From contig JAYEVH010000117.1 in NCBI GenBank assembly GCA_036346255.1, forward strand, positions 122,145-186,144: a stretch of 64,000 nucleotides of DNA. Direction: 5' to 3'. Below the pieces are notes generated by a model. That model ran no database searches. It was not told the DNA's origin and saw only the letters and a program-made list of their open reading frames with translations. Shown here piece by piece: positions 47,501 through 58,782 of this stretch. The number at the start of each line of letters is the position of its first letter. Within the stretch, counting starts at the first letter, position 1. The position numbers and the translations under genes were made by a program. This DNA is from Ampelocalamus luodianensis (lineage: Eukaryota > Streptophyta > Magnoliopsida > Poales > Poaceae).

Positions 47501-47887
47501 CAAAACAAATTTCAAAGGAGAGAACAACTCTTCTATATAAACTCACTATCAACGCATGTACTACGATCTCCAGTGTGGGCACTTCGCTAGCACTATACCA
47601 CGATCGGTGGTGTAACCTGATATAGCCCAGGACCACAACCACTACCTCCACATCTCAACATGGGTTACTCCCACACATAATAGCCATAGTATTATACTAT
47701 AGATAAATCAGATCATCTCATAACAGGAATCATTAATACAACTCAACAGAAGCGTAAATGCAATGCTTGACCCATCCCATCCTAATGTGCACCAGTGTGT
47801 CAGGTTTATAAGTTCATTAACCATTACAAAATTTTAGCAATTTAAGTTGCCTAAGTTGTAAATACAATCACCACGAACCTACTGCCC
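44501..47887 (-). mobile_element. Internal region of LARD-like element, non-coding
   Basis: 3.4 kb, poor in G on the plus strand (therefore poor in C on the sense strand). No conserved gypsy or copia motif could be read in any frame on either strand. It may be a strongly decayed gag-pol or a conserved non-coding LARD body. Confidence 0.6.
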
Positions 47888-47900
47888 GCTCTGATACCAA
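47888..47900 (-). other. Primer-binding site of LARD-like element
   Basis: TTGGTATCAGAGC on the minus strand, complementary to the 3' end of initiator Met-tRNA, one base from the LTR end at 47,902. Confidence 0.85.
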
Positions 47901-48558
47901 CTATAACACCCCAGCCCCACATGAGCCTGGAATGCTACTAAACCAACACAATAACATTTTTAACATTGAAACAAATCTCCAAAATCTGACATAACCTTCT
48001 TTGTTTAGTTACTAAACGAAAGGTCCCAACATTTAAATATAACATAATTAATTAATCCAACCTCCAGCATAGACAAGAGATAGCCAAAACTATGCTAATC
48101 GTCACTACAACTTCCATAGCATGCTAAACAACTAAAACATAAAGTAATGACAATCATAATCCTCTAATCAACTCTATTACAAATTATAGCATGCATAGTG
48201 AGTAATCATAAGAAATCCTTTATGCAATTACTCAACTACTAATCTATCAATCTATTAGTCCAAATGTGAGTAGTTCGTGCCATTGTGCAACCACTTCTAT
48301 TCCTCCCATGCATGCCGTTCTTGTAAAGGGGGTATCTAAAAACACAACAAGAGCAAGAGTGAGTCCAAAGACCCAGCAAGTACATTAAATGGCAATAATA
48401 ACATAGACTACTGTAATCATCAACATCCATATACCATCTCAAATAAAACATGTCTTATGCTCATGCGATGCAAGATGCTCAGTGCACTTTCTCTTTCTCT
48501 TTAACTTTTGCATTTCACCAGAATGCGAAGTATGCAACCGTCACAGATACCCATGCTC

Positions 48559-48783
48559 GTGCCTTCCGGCACAGGACCAAAAGCCTATACACCACATGTA
48601 TAGGGACCTTGCCCATCACTTTAATGATGGGGACCTCTTATATTCATAGCCCACATTCCACGAATGTGGGGACCTCAAGCCCGTCATCTACATGATGGGG
48701 ACTCAATCAGATGTGCTTGGTCACCACGTGACTGTGGCACTGTATGCTCTCAACATGCATATGCACCATGATAACATATGCAT
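48559..48783. repeat. Row of seven short hairpins (5' LTR copy)
   Basis: Stems/loops: 48,559-48,572 (GTGCC, loop TTCC); 48,584-48,604 (CCTATACA, loop CCACA); 48,612-48,631 (CCCATCA, loop CTTTAA); 48,650-48,670 (CCCACATTC, loop CAC); 48,680-48,699 (CCCGTCAT with one G-T pair, loop CTAC); 48,720-48,732 (GTCAC, loop CAC); 48,755-48,783 (ATGCATATG, 11-nt loop). The early ones are followed by (G)GACC. On the element's sense strand they lie in the last ~0.9 kb of the LTR, a region normally transcribed. Confidence 0.8.
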
Positions 48784-50243
48784 AAGCGAGAATACATCAT
48801 ATTCTCATTATCATGTAAGCAATAACAACATGCGGTAGAACCATTTAACCATAACTAACAGTCATCAAGATAAAACAGTAATTCACCTCATTAACACGCA
48901 AGCAAGGCTATACTGTCAAGATACATCACAATCCCATCTTGCAAGCTTACATATATAATAGCCCGAATACCTGCAACCCAGATCATTCCTCATAATCATT
49001 TCATCAAATAAACTCTTCAAAGTTGTGCATACTTGGTCCTCACAAGACCAGGTCTCCACATGATATCAATATGCACATGTACCAATACTATTCATCATCA
49101 AAGTACCAAAACCAGTAACGACATTTATGGATAATGCAAAGCCATACTTTGAACATTCACCATTCTTGTTATGCACGCTTGTTCACAGCCATACGACACT
49201 AACATGCATCAACACGCATTCATATCCAAGCAAATCACAACCAAAATACAAACGATGCACTTGCCTCAACCGTGCGAGAATGGTGGACGCGAAGAGGGTG
49301 CTGCCCCTGGAACCGCGCTCCCACCTGAACATAAAGGTATCCCAATCTAATACCAACACGCTGGACCAAGAGCATAAATAATAACACAACAAAACTCGCT
49401 AACTCTCAAGTGTTAACAAAACCCCCAATTTCTAGCGGTCGTTTTGGTGCTTACTGGAAACAGCCAAATTCTAAAATACATAACTTCCTGCTCAGGAGTC
49501 CAATTGAGAAGCTCTTAGACTTTCTGAAAAGGTAATTGAATTACCTAAATAAACCTAGTTGGAGAGCCCTCTTGATTCTGCCCTTAACTTCCTCTATCAA
49601 ACCAGACATCAGACGACAGAATTCTCGTCGGGTTCTCTGGACAGTACGCTTAAACCACCATAACTTTTGCTACAAAAGTCCAAATCTTGTGTTCTTTATC
49701 TCTATGAAAAGGTACAGAAATTACCCACATTTTTCGTTATTCTGAGATCCCCCGATTATCCTTTTAAATGGCAGTTTTAACCAAATTACCACAGACTGCC
49801 AGAAACTGACAGAACCACAGGACAGCTACACTAGAAAATTCATATCTCACAGACCGTTAATCGGATTTGGGTGATCTTGGTGGACACTGAAAGCTAAGAA
49901 CATAATCTACGTTTCTCTAGGAGACGATATCCTCTGATTCGGCCTCTAAGGTCGCGAAAATAGCCGCGCAACCTACTGGACAGAACGCGATCTAATCGCA
50001 GCAGGGTTTTGATCCAATAAACGTAATCAATTTCGCATCTACTCTTAACCAAACCTCAAGAAACAGCGGGTGTTACCCTCGTAGAACCCCAGGAAGACGC
50101 TGAGCACAACCCCACGAAGTGGATCTCCTTCTTCGTGGATCTCCTTCTTCTCTTCTCCTTTTCTTCTCCCTTTCTTCTTTCCCTTCTTCTTCCTCCTTGA
50201 CCGGCTACAATGAAGCTTCCCCTTTTTCTTTGGCCAGCAGCAA

Positions 50244-50392
50244 AGGGGTGGAGGGGAGGTGAGGAGGTGCGCAAGGGGGGGGGGGTGGAGGGGAGGGGTG
50301 AGGGAGGTGGCGGCCAAAGGGTGGAGGGGAGGGGAGAGGGAGTAGGGGCGGCTAGGGTTTGGGGGAGGGGGTGGCGCCTCTCCCCCCCTTGC
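50244..50392 (+). repeat. G-run-rich segment in LARD 5' LTR
   Basis: Same segment as 44,172-44,300 but with longer runs, including about 12 consecutive G near 50,275-50,286. Confidence 0.65.
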
Positions 50393-51679
50393 TAGCCGGC
50401 CAGCCCACATGGGCCAAGGCCCAGGGCCCGAGTTGCCATACAAACGCGGAAAACCCCCTCTTTTTTTTTCTGATTTGGTGATTTGCTGAAAGAAACACTC
50501 TCCCGATTCAATTTATTCTCTCCCGATTAATTAAATATCTCCCGGCGATTCGCTTATCTCACTTTCGGGATATTACAACAGCAAAGGCAGGCAGTCCCCT
50601 CCTTTGATGCATGTTGAATTCCTATTACTTTCCAAAAATATTTATGTTGATTTTCAAGTATTGTATGCATTGCTTTATTTCAAATACCTGTATGTCAATT
50701 GGGTAGAATTAGTTATATCCTCCTGCTGCATTGGCCCTCCTTTGAATGTTGATTTCCTTTTACCTTGAATGATTAAGGATATATGTTATATGAGAATGTT
50801 TGCTAATTTGTAGCACGTTGCTTAGCCATGCTACTAGTTGTAGCCGAAAACAGTTGATGGAGCTAGTCCGTCGACCAATGGATTGAATTGAATCTTGATG
50901 AAATTTGAGGAATTTGTGGATTGAATTATGTTGATATTAAGGATTATATCCAGATCTTAGAATATGGTGTTGTGGACTTGTTGGGTGGGATGTTGTTGTG
51001 TGTTGGACTTGGGCGGGTGATAGGGTGATGAAGGGAGGTTGTTCCTGGATTTGTGTAGCTCCGTCTGGGTGCTTAAGGACCGGTTTGTGGTATGTCGAAC
51101 TAAGTCTCATGTGCAACCACACACCGGGTTTATGGGCGATGGCTTGGCTAAATAATTTGTTATGTGTTAGTTATCAAAACACAATTAGGTTGGCTAAAAC
51201 TTGCTTTGTGCTGAAAATGAGCCATGTAAGCCTATCCTTTGACACTTGAATGCATTTATTATATGTTGCTATTCGTAAGTCTTGCGAGTATGCTTTTGTT
51301 CTCAATTGGATTGTCCATGTTGCAGGTGAGAAGTCGTTCGAATTGGGTTAAGTACTACAAACGCTTCGGTTTTATTTCCTTATTTACTTCCGTTGTGATT
51401 TAATTTGTTTATAATTAAATTTGGTCATTCGGTCCTCTTATGCAAAATTGGACCATAAGGTCATATTTGTTGATGTTGTAATATTGTTTCTATTACTCTT
51501 GTATAATGTGTATGGATGTGATGAACAATATTGTTTGGATATGTGCATGTTAGCCACTGATCCTTGGGAGCTAACATGAGACACATATCCGGGCATTCGA
51601 AATCGCTCGTTGCATGTTAAGTGTTGTGCCTCTGGTGCAATCACTTGGCTTGAAACGGATCTGATTTCTGGTCCCCACA

Positions 51680-52436
51680 GTGTTAGTATCAGAGCCACAC
51701 TGACTGTAGGTTAAAGCCGTAGCAATGGACGTTATTAGGATTTTGATTTGTAAAGAATATTTTCAAACTATCAAAAATTTGGCAAAATACAAGTAATATA
51801 ATTCCTTTCTTTCTTACCCATCCTAGCATCTATTTCTTACCTCCCTATTCATTTGATTCGAGTAAAATTATTTTTCTCCATTGCTCATCTCTCTTTTCCA
51901 ACACTAGAAACGCTAAGTAGTCATCGGTGAAGAGCAATGAAGGAAGAATAAGAAGACAACGCCTTGCTGCGATATTAGGATTAAATTAGGGTTTATTCTT
52001 AGGAATTATACACCCTAGCGATATTACTTAGCTTGTAGACGCTCTATTTTGTGGAGATCATTTGCTCTCTTTTGTTTCAAGTAGTTGTGCGTCGCCTACG
52101 GGTGGGTTGTATCACAACTATGTCGAAAAACTAACTGTGCATTCATTTGTATCTTGTGCTGTCCACTTGGACTTTAGCACCCCATTTTGTGATGCTTGCT
52201 TGTGTTTTTGTCATGCATTCATACTAGGTTAAGTTACCTGCTGTCTTGTACTTACCTTATGCTTTTCCTCATTCATTTTTGCGGTTGCTAACGAGTTGTA
52301 TGGCAATAGGAGGTCAGTCGAAAAACCGGTTGACATCGGAGTAATGGAGGACTCACAACCAGCCGGTTCTCAAATCACCCGTAGCATGAAGCCTCCCATA
52401 ATTCTCCCACCATTCTGCGATGATGCCTCCGACTAG
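51680..52436 (+). mobile_element. Leader and gag start of P1 (truncated)
   Basis: Primer site at 51,681-51,696, then an AT-rich leader. A short frame from ATG 52,344 (MEDSQPAGSQITRSMKPP) may be the gag start. After about 52,436 the sequence switches to the minus-strand gag of M, so the rest of P1 is missing. Confidence 0.5.
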
Positions 52437-52844
52437 TGTGCAACATAAAGAACCTTCTCATAGTCATGATATCGGGCGATGGTGAGCTTCTTCTCTATCA
52501 AGCGCGGCTAGTCATTTGCATCCAAATGGCTCGGAGGAGCTGTAGAAGGTAGGTGGATGGGTCCTCATGAACTCCGCCAGCCTTGACTGAGGAAAAGATG
52601 GTGGTGGTGGTGGCAGTGGCATGGCGCTTCTTGGTTGTTCTAGTTCAACATTGCGACTAGCGATTTGCCATGGTCCAGTTTTGTTGATTCATCATCCGAT
52701 TCATGTTTTGCATCATTGCGTTCATCAACTACGCCCGAGCTGCCATGAACTGACCCAGACTTGGTCTATTGCTGCGGTCGGAGGGGGTGGTGTATTGGGA
52801 TTCACGGGTTCATCCTAACTTGTAGAGTTGCGAGTCTAAACCAT
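52437..52844 (-). pseudogene. Gag N-terminal part of M
   Basis: Minus-strand ATG at 52,844-52,842, in the position of the P2 gag start, but with a stop two codons later. Further on it reads 'EFMRTHPPTFYSSSEPF' (about 52,570) and ends at the 'VLYVAH' phrase where P1 interrupts. The rest of gag up to the zinc knuckle is missing. Confidence 0.7.
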
Positions 52845-53556
52845 CTAAAACAAATCTTCCCAGGTTTAATAGACGAGGAGAAAAAAGCATGATAGGTGAG
52901 AGGGAAAAGCACAAAAGGCGAGTGAGAACAAGGGAGAAAGATAGAACAACCTAACTGGGGAGAGTTGGTTTAACCCAAAGGACGAATAGCTGGAAAGCTA
53001 TTAAAAGGCAAGAAAACTCAAGCCGAAGGCCCTATTAATCGGACTAACAATACTGAAACTAAGATGGGCAACTTTGCTAAAGCACTTCTAATCTAACTTA
53101 TATGGACGGTCGACTTGAAACAAAGCTTGATCCTATAGAGATTACTGAGGTGAGAAAGATAAATTTAAATTTGAAAACAAAATTTCAGAAAAGATAAGAT
53201 GTAAGAGCCTGAGAGTGAGATGAGAAAAGATTAGAATAGACGAGAGAAGAATAGAATAAGATGAGAGAAGAATAACTATTCCAGTTAATCAGTTGGTTTG
53301 ATTTATAAAATAAATTTTGAAGTTTTTGACTAAACGACCATACTAACTAGAGATAATTAATTATTTACCACTGCCTAAGGGTGAATTTTATGATTTGCCA
53401 CTGCATCTGAGTATGACATGTGGGTGCCGGGACCACATGTCATACTCACATCAGTGGTAAATAATGAATTACACATGTCTAGGCAGTGGCAAATGATTGA
53501 ACCTCCCAACTAACTATGGTTGTGTCCTATCATCGATATGACTCTGATACCATCTC
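52845..53556 (-). mobile_element. Leader and primer-binding site of M
   Basis: TGGTATCAGAGTC on the minus strand next to the LTR end at 53,557, then a ~700-bp leader alignable with P2 58,265-58,780. Positions 53,380-53,500 include a local inverted repeat (CACATGTCATACTC and its complement). Confidence 0.65.
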
Positions 53557-54539
53557 TGTCGGGACCCCGAGTTGCTGGACTCGAGCCCTCTGTGTATTCT
53601 AAACTAGTCCCACATCAATAGTTAGCTCACACAGTGACATCATTAATGATAAACATATCCATACAACGAAAAGACGATGAAGCAGACAAATTAATATTAC
53701 TTAGTAGCAAAAGGACCTTATGATTAAGTCTTACAAAGTTTTTCACACAGGGCTTAACAACACAAGGTAAGCTATAGCGAAACCAAAATATCTCGTGGTG
53801 GCCATTCGACATGCCCACAACCAATTGAGTGAAGGACCTGACCTAATTTGCATAGTCTTCGAAGTAATCTTCCTTATAGAACTCGGTGTTTCCTTATTCT
53901 TCTTCGGCGACTAATCAACAAGTGGCGCAAAGCCGTGAGTACTTTAAAGTACTCAGCAAGTCATAGGGAAATGTATGCAAATAATATTCATGCAAGGCTT
54001 GACAAGGATAGCTTTATGTCTATTTTGCAGAAAACAGTATTGATAGTAATTACAGTAAGTAGATTAAAAAGCACAATTTAAAAGATTAATACATTAGTAA
54101 TCAAGTTCTTTTGCAATCAACTAGTGAACACCTCATCCACTTCCCAACCATTCCATCCCAACCATCATTCCAATAGTTTTTATGAAAATCTACCCCTCAT
54201 ATGAAATCAGCAGGCATTGTCCATAACCGGGGACACGACTATTCAAATAGTTTTACACTCTGCAGAGGTTGTACAGCTTGACCCACAAGAGATAATCATC
54301 TTATACTGTCAGGCATTTCACGCTTCCGAAGGCGTGTGACTAAGTGATTATCACATGGCCTTTACAAAGCTCTGTCTTGACCCGGTTCTGCTCGCTAAGG
54401 ATTCGCCACACCGGCCTCCTCTTGTGCCAATTCAACAACCCAAACAGAACCGAATCAACACATTACCAACTATTCAGCCAGGTCCACCCCACCCTAGACA
54501 TGTGGTTGTACGGTATGGCTCAGATCAATGGCGCACAAA
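53557..54539 (-). repeat. Partial 5' LTR of M
   Basis: Begins TGTCGGGACCCC (LTR end on minus) and matches the 3' LTR and the reversed P2 LTR up to about 54,539. The first ~2 kb of the LTR is missing, replaced by the fragment at 54,540-55,039. Confidence 0.7.
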
Positions 54540-54617
54540 ATCTATACATAAGCAATTAGTTGTGATATTTATCGGTATTACGTGAATGTAGAACTTGATT
54601 GTACACACTTATAGTGT

Positions 54618-54998
54618 CTAGCATCGTAGAAGTGAGGCGTCGAGGGCAGTGAGGTTGAATAGGTCGAATAAGTCGTTGAAGCCCACGACGAAGGGGGCCG
54701 GCTCGTGGAAGAAATGCTCCTTCATGTATCTGACGGTGATTCTATTATCGCACCCTTTCTCTTTGGTCTTCTGCATGTACCAAACATGCAAAGAGTGGCA
54801 ACCTAATCCAGCGTGGGCTAATACTGTGTCGGGGGCCAACGGACTTCTGATGGAGTATGTCCTGGGCTTGGGAGGCGCCTTAATGTTCTGCGATTTCGAT
54901 TTGTCCTTAACAACTTGCCCGCTATGCGTCTTCTTATGAGACGACTCGGGAACCGATAAGACAACACGTTTTTCTTGTTCTTTTGGCGTCTTCTCCAC
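54618..54998 (-). pseudogene. Fragment of a transposon-associated protein (Ulp1-protease-linked type)
   Basis: 127 codons, basic N-terminal half (PKEQEKRVVLSVPESSHKK) and the C-terminal phrase 'HFFHEPAPFVVGFNDLFDLFNLTALDASLLRC'-like motif, split here as HFFHEPAPF and FNDLFDLFNL. Phrases of this kind precede the Ulp1/C48 peptidase domain in many grass CACTA- and MULE-associated proteins, as I recall them. The protease itself is absent, since the frame ends within 20 bp of the phrase. A TATAGTG just beyond (54,605-54,612 region) could be a CACTA terminus. Confidence 0.35.
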
Positions 54999-55039
54999 GG
55001 GAACTGATGAGGCGGCCTTCTGAAGTGAAGGTTGAGGTG

Positions 55040-58000
55040 TGTAACATCCCTAATTTGCAGAGTTTTTGGAAAAATATTCAAAACTTAAAAGTAACCATTT
55101 GGTTTAATTAAGTTGCAAAAGCTTAACTTGAAATTTAAAAAATAAAAAACCATTTAATTTGAATTAATTAGACTTCAATTAAATTAAAAAGTTATTTTAT
55201 TTGAGTTTTCTAGATTTTATTTGGATTTTAAGTCTTTTCTTGCTTTTTTGGATTTTAGAATTGGTTTTCCTTTTAGTCCGAAGTTAAAATCTATTTTGTT
55301 TGCAAAATTAAAAGCTAAAGTATAGTTAAAAGTATTTTTATTAAGTTCTAAATAATTCAAGGGACTTCTGTGAAATTTCCTAGAATTTTTAGACTTTATT
55401 AGCTATTTTCTAAAATCCTTTTTGCTTTTCTAGCATTTCTTTATGCGAAATGCATTTAAAATCCTCCTTTGGCTTTGGGCCAAACATCTCTCACCGCTTC
55501 CTTTTCACCTTCCATGCGCCCACTCTAGCCCACTCCCGCGCGCACCACGCCTCCTCCCTCGTGGAACCGTCCGATTGAAATCGGACGACCTCGATCACAT
55601 CACACCTATGAAGGCACCGATCGCTTCGTCCATTGTGGATCGTCCGATTGAAATCGGACGGCCGCCGCACATCCGCGTCTCTCTCTCTCTCGCTCGGCAG
55701 GTGGGCCCACCTGCCGCTTTCGTCTTCTTCCTCCCTTGTCTTCTTCTCGCGCGCCGCGTGCGTGCGTGTGCCTCCACGCTTTGCGTCGCCGCGTCTCCTC
55801 CGGCCCCGCGTGTCGCCGCTGCGTGTGCTCCATCACCTCCCGCCTCCGCCGTGCTCGCCGCCACCATTCCCGCCCCATCACCGTTTTTCCCACACCGCTT
55901 CGTCCCTCGCGCCGTGAAAGCCGCCAACCTTATCTCCCTCTCTTAGGCCTCCCCGTGCCCTATAAAAGCGCGCACCGGGTGCCCCGCCTCCTCTCTCGCT
56001 CTCCTCCAGCCGTATTTTGAGCTCCTCGCCGTCGACCACCGAAGAGCGTCGTCGCCATTTGCGCCGCCGCCATCGTCTACGGCTTCGGCATCGCAAGGTT
56101 CCCAGCTACCTTGTGCGCACCTCCCCTTCGCCGGAAACCCACCGGAGCATCGCCGTCACCTACAACCGCCGCCATCGCCGCTGCTTTTCTTCCTCATCGC
56201 CGGCCATCCCTTCGCGCCAGGTCCCCAAATCAGCGCGCATTTTGATCACCTCATTCTCCTCTAGCCGCCGGTCAACTCCCGGCCAAACGCTGGCGACCAT
56301 CGCCGATCCGCGTCGCCGCCGGTCCGACGTGGCGCACTGCGTGGCGATCGGTGGTGCCACATGAGCGCCACCTCAGCCCTCCGCTGACGTGGCAGTCCAG
56401 TCAGCACCCGTGTGGATTTTTCTTTATTTTCCCATTGAAAAATAATTCAGCTGGAAAATTAAAACCCTGTGCTGACGTCAGCTGGCGCAATAAATCCATT
56501 TTCCTTTAGGAAAATAATTCCAAAAATGGGGAAAACCCCTTTGTCTTGATTTTCAAACTTCCAGAGGTCGTAACTTCTTTGTTCGAACTCCGATTTGAGT
56601 GATTCAAATTTCTAAATTCATATAAAATCCCCCTCTTGCTATTAGTGCTAATTTGGTATTTATTTCGACTTTATTTGGAGTTGTTTTATTTATTTGGCTT
56701 CGTTCGAACGTAGATTTGGCGCTTGGAAGATTTCTGGACCGACGATCAAGCACCTCAACTCTTCAACGAAGAAAAGTCGAGACCTTTGATCATGTTGAAC
56801 CCATTTTATAAAACTATGTTGTTTGATATAAACACGCATCGCTAGTTTTATATTAAATGGTTTCGATAGTAGATAATTGCCTAATTGATGTATGCCTCCT
56901 TGATAAATTGCAAATGACATGTATCCTTGAATGGCATGAACCCTTGGACACCTTAGGGTGGGTTATTTTAGTTGGACGTTTATTAACTACCAACATGGGT
57001 ATCGTACATGCTTAGCCAATGGTCTAGTTATCCGATAGATTCATGATCACATGCTCGTATGAATAAACATGACTTAATGAACTATGGAATTGTATGCCAC
57101 CACTATTATTAAAAGATGTTGTGCCATGGCAAGGATTGTCATTTGAGCGGGTTGAACGAAAACGATTTATGCTCGGGCGAGTGAGCGGTGGTGAAGGTGG
57201 GTGCGAAAGCACATTGGGATGCGGATAGTCTCATCTGAGCAAATCACTAAGGACTTAACCTTGTACGCCATTGTTTCGGGTCTTACCGTGCAACCTCATG
57301 TCTAGACTGGGATAGATCTGGCCAACTAATTAGCTATATTTTGATTCAGTTATGTTTTGGTTGAGAATGACGTAAGAGGGGGCCCGTAACGGCGAATCCT
57401 TAGCGAGCAGAACTAAGTTAAAGCAGAACTTTGTAAAGGCCTTATCACGTGCTCTAGACTGCTTACCTAAGGTAGTGAGCGGTGATATCGCCGGGTACCA
57501 AACAAACTAGAGAAGTCGTGTCATGTGGGTAAAGTGTACAACCTCTGCAGAATATAAAAACTATTCGAATAGCCGTATCCCCGGTTATGGACATGCTTGG
57601 AGCTTTCACGCAAGGGGTAGAGTTTTTCATCAAAAATGGTGGGAATGATGGTTTGGGTGGAATGGTAGGGAAGTTCACTTGTTGTTTTCCAAGAAACTTG
57701 TTTACTTATGTATTAATATTTTAAATGGTGCTTTGAATCTACTTACTGTATTTACTGTCAATGCAGCTTTCTGCAAATTAAACATAAAGCTATCCTTGTC
57801 AAGCCTAGTGTGAATAATAATTGCATACATTTCCCTGTGGTTTGCTGAGTACATTCAAAGTACTCACAGCTTTATGCCCTCTGGTTTATCAGTCACTGAA
57901 GAAGACCCAGGAAGCTCAGAGTTCTATGAAGAGGAGTACTTTGAGGGTTATACGAACTAAATCGTGTCCTCCACTCGATCATCTGTGGGCATGTCGAATG

Positions 58001-58246
58001 TTCACCACGAGATATTTTGGATTCCGCTGCAAGGTATCATTTGTTGTTAAGCCCTACGTGGCAACTCTATAAGACTTGACAATAAGGTCCTTTTGCTACT
58101 AAGTAATATTAATTTGTCCACTTCATCGTTATTTTGTTATATGGTTATGATTACATCTGTGTTGTAACTATGCGAGCTAGCTACTGATCTGGGACTAGTT
58201 CAGAATGCACAGAGGGTCCCGGGGTTGCATACCTGGGGTCTCGACA
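55040..58246 (+). repeat. 5' LTR of P2
   Basis: 3,207 bp from TGTAACATCCC to TCTCGACA. Layout: AT-rich start, C-rich centre 55,490-56,400, TATA box, AT-rich end. Long open frames (55,443-55,946; 56,017-56,364) are compositional. Confidence 0.85.
55961..55968 (+). promoter_or_regulatory. TATA box in P2 LTR
   Basis: TATAAAAG preceded by GTGCCC and followed by GCGCACC, the likely core promoter of the LTR. Confidence 0.6.
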
Positions 58247-58251
58247 AGAGG

Positions 58252-58264
58252 TGGTATCAGATCC
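58252..58264 (+). other. Primer-binding site of P2
   Basis: TGGTATCAGATCC five bases after the LTR end, close to the initiator Met-tRNA complement. Confidence 0.8.
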
Positions 58265-58782
58265 ATATCGATTGTAGGACGTAACCATAGTTAGCATGGT
58301 CGTTTAGTCAAAAATTTCAAAATTTATTTTCCAAATCAAACCAACAAATTAACTTGAATAGTTATTCTTCTTTTACCTTATTCTATTCTTTTCTAGTCTA
58401 TTCTAAATATTTTCCCATCTCATTCTTAGGTTCCTACCTCTTATCTCGTCTGAAACTTTGTTTCCAAATTTAAATTGACCTCTCTTACCTCAGTAATCTC
58501 TATTTGGTCGAGCCTTGTTTCTAGTCGACCGTCCATAATAAGTTAAATTAGAAGCGTTTTTAGTAGGGGCACCCTCCTAGTTGTAGTATCGTTTAGTTCG
58601 GTCTTTAGGCTCGAGTTTTGTTGCTTCTTGATAGCTTTCAGGCTATCCATTCCTCGAGTTTAACCGACTATCCCCAGTTAGGTTGTTCTATCTTCCCCTC
58701 TCGCCTCGCTTGTCCTTGTGCTTTTCCTCTTATCTATCATGCTTTCTCCTCTCATCTATTAAACTTGGAAAGATTTGTGCAG

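Larger units (their letters stand above)
41829..50577 (-). mobile_element. Complete non-coding LTR retrotransposon, LARD-like (8.75 kb)
   Basis: LTRs at 41,829-44,484 and 47,902-50,577 flank 3.4 kb of internal sequence. Perfect 5-bp target duplications ACAGC lie at 41,824-41,828 and 50,578-50,582. Orientation is minus: primer site TTGGTATCAGAGC next to the 47,902 end (47,888-47,900) and a polypurine tract at 44,485-44,500. The 47,902 terminus is TA instead of TG (plus strand). The internal part has no recognisable gag, protease, RT or integrase; the longest open stretches (e.g. 46,239-46,667) are without motifs. Size and structure match large retrotransposon derivatives (LARDs), which rely on enzymes of autonomous elements. 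The LTRs look nearly identical by eye, so insertion is relatively recent. Confidence 0.88.
47902..50577 (-). repeat. 5' LTR of LARD-like element
   Basis: 2,676 bp direct copy of 41,829-44,484, beginning on the minus strand at 50,577. Slightly longer because of extended G runs at 50,260-50,350. Confidence 0.88.
39301..51679 (+). mobile_element. LTR of gypsy element P1, split by the LARD-like insertion
   Basis: Starts TGTAACATCCCC at 39,301 inside the gag of M and ends CCCCACA at 51,679. It is immediately followed by TGTTAGTATCAGAGCC, a slightly changed initiator-Met primer site. Removing the insertion at 41,829-50,577 and one target copy leaves an LTR of about 3.6 kb. It contains the usual C-rich middle (39,770-40,250) and no gene. 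Confidence 0.7.
30802..54539 (-). mobile_element. Tekay/RIRE3-like chromovirus M, full order recognisable but interrupted
   Basis: In minus orientation: 5' LTR (53,557-about 54,539, start missing), primer site (53,542-53,552), leader and gag start (52,437-52,844), [insertion P1 with LARD], zinc knuckle-protease-RT (39,300-38,247), [insert X], RT-RNase H-integrase-chromodomain (35,923-33,503), polypurine tract, 3' LTR (30,802-33,490). About 580 bp of gag, judged against P2, are missing at the P1 insertion. Both LTRs share the same end sequence (TGTCGGGACCCCGAGT on the plus strand). Many stops and catalytic substitutions show it is dead. Confidence 0.75.

Noticed and set aside
47881..47905. CTCTGATACCA strings (here and at 19,384, 20,680, 53,542) suggesting tRNA genes
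   Set aside because: They are initiator-tRNA primer sites beside LTR ends; no cloverleaf surrounds them.
48559..48783. Hairpin row as CRISPR-like array or bacterial terminators
   Set aside because: Units differ in sequence, there are no identical repeats with unique spacers, and the context is a plant retrotransposon LTR.
55443..56364. Open frames of 115-167 codons in the P2 LTR
   Set aside because: Low-complexity Ser/Pro/Arg products, open on both strands, within a defined LTR.
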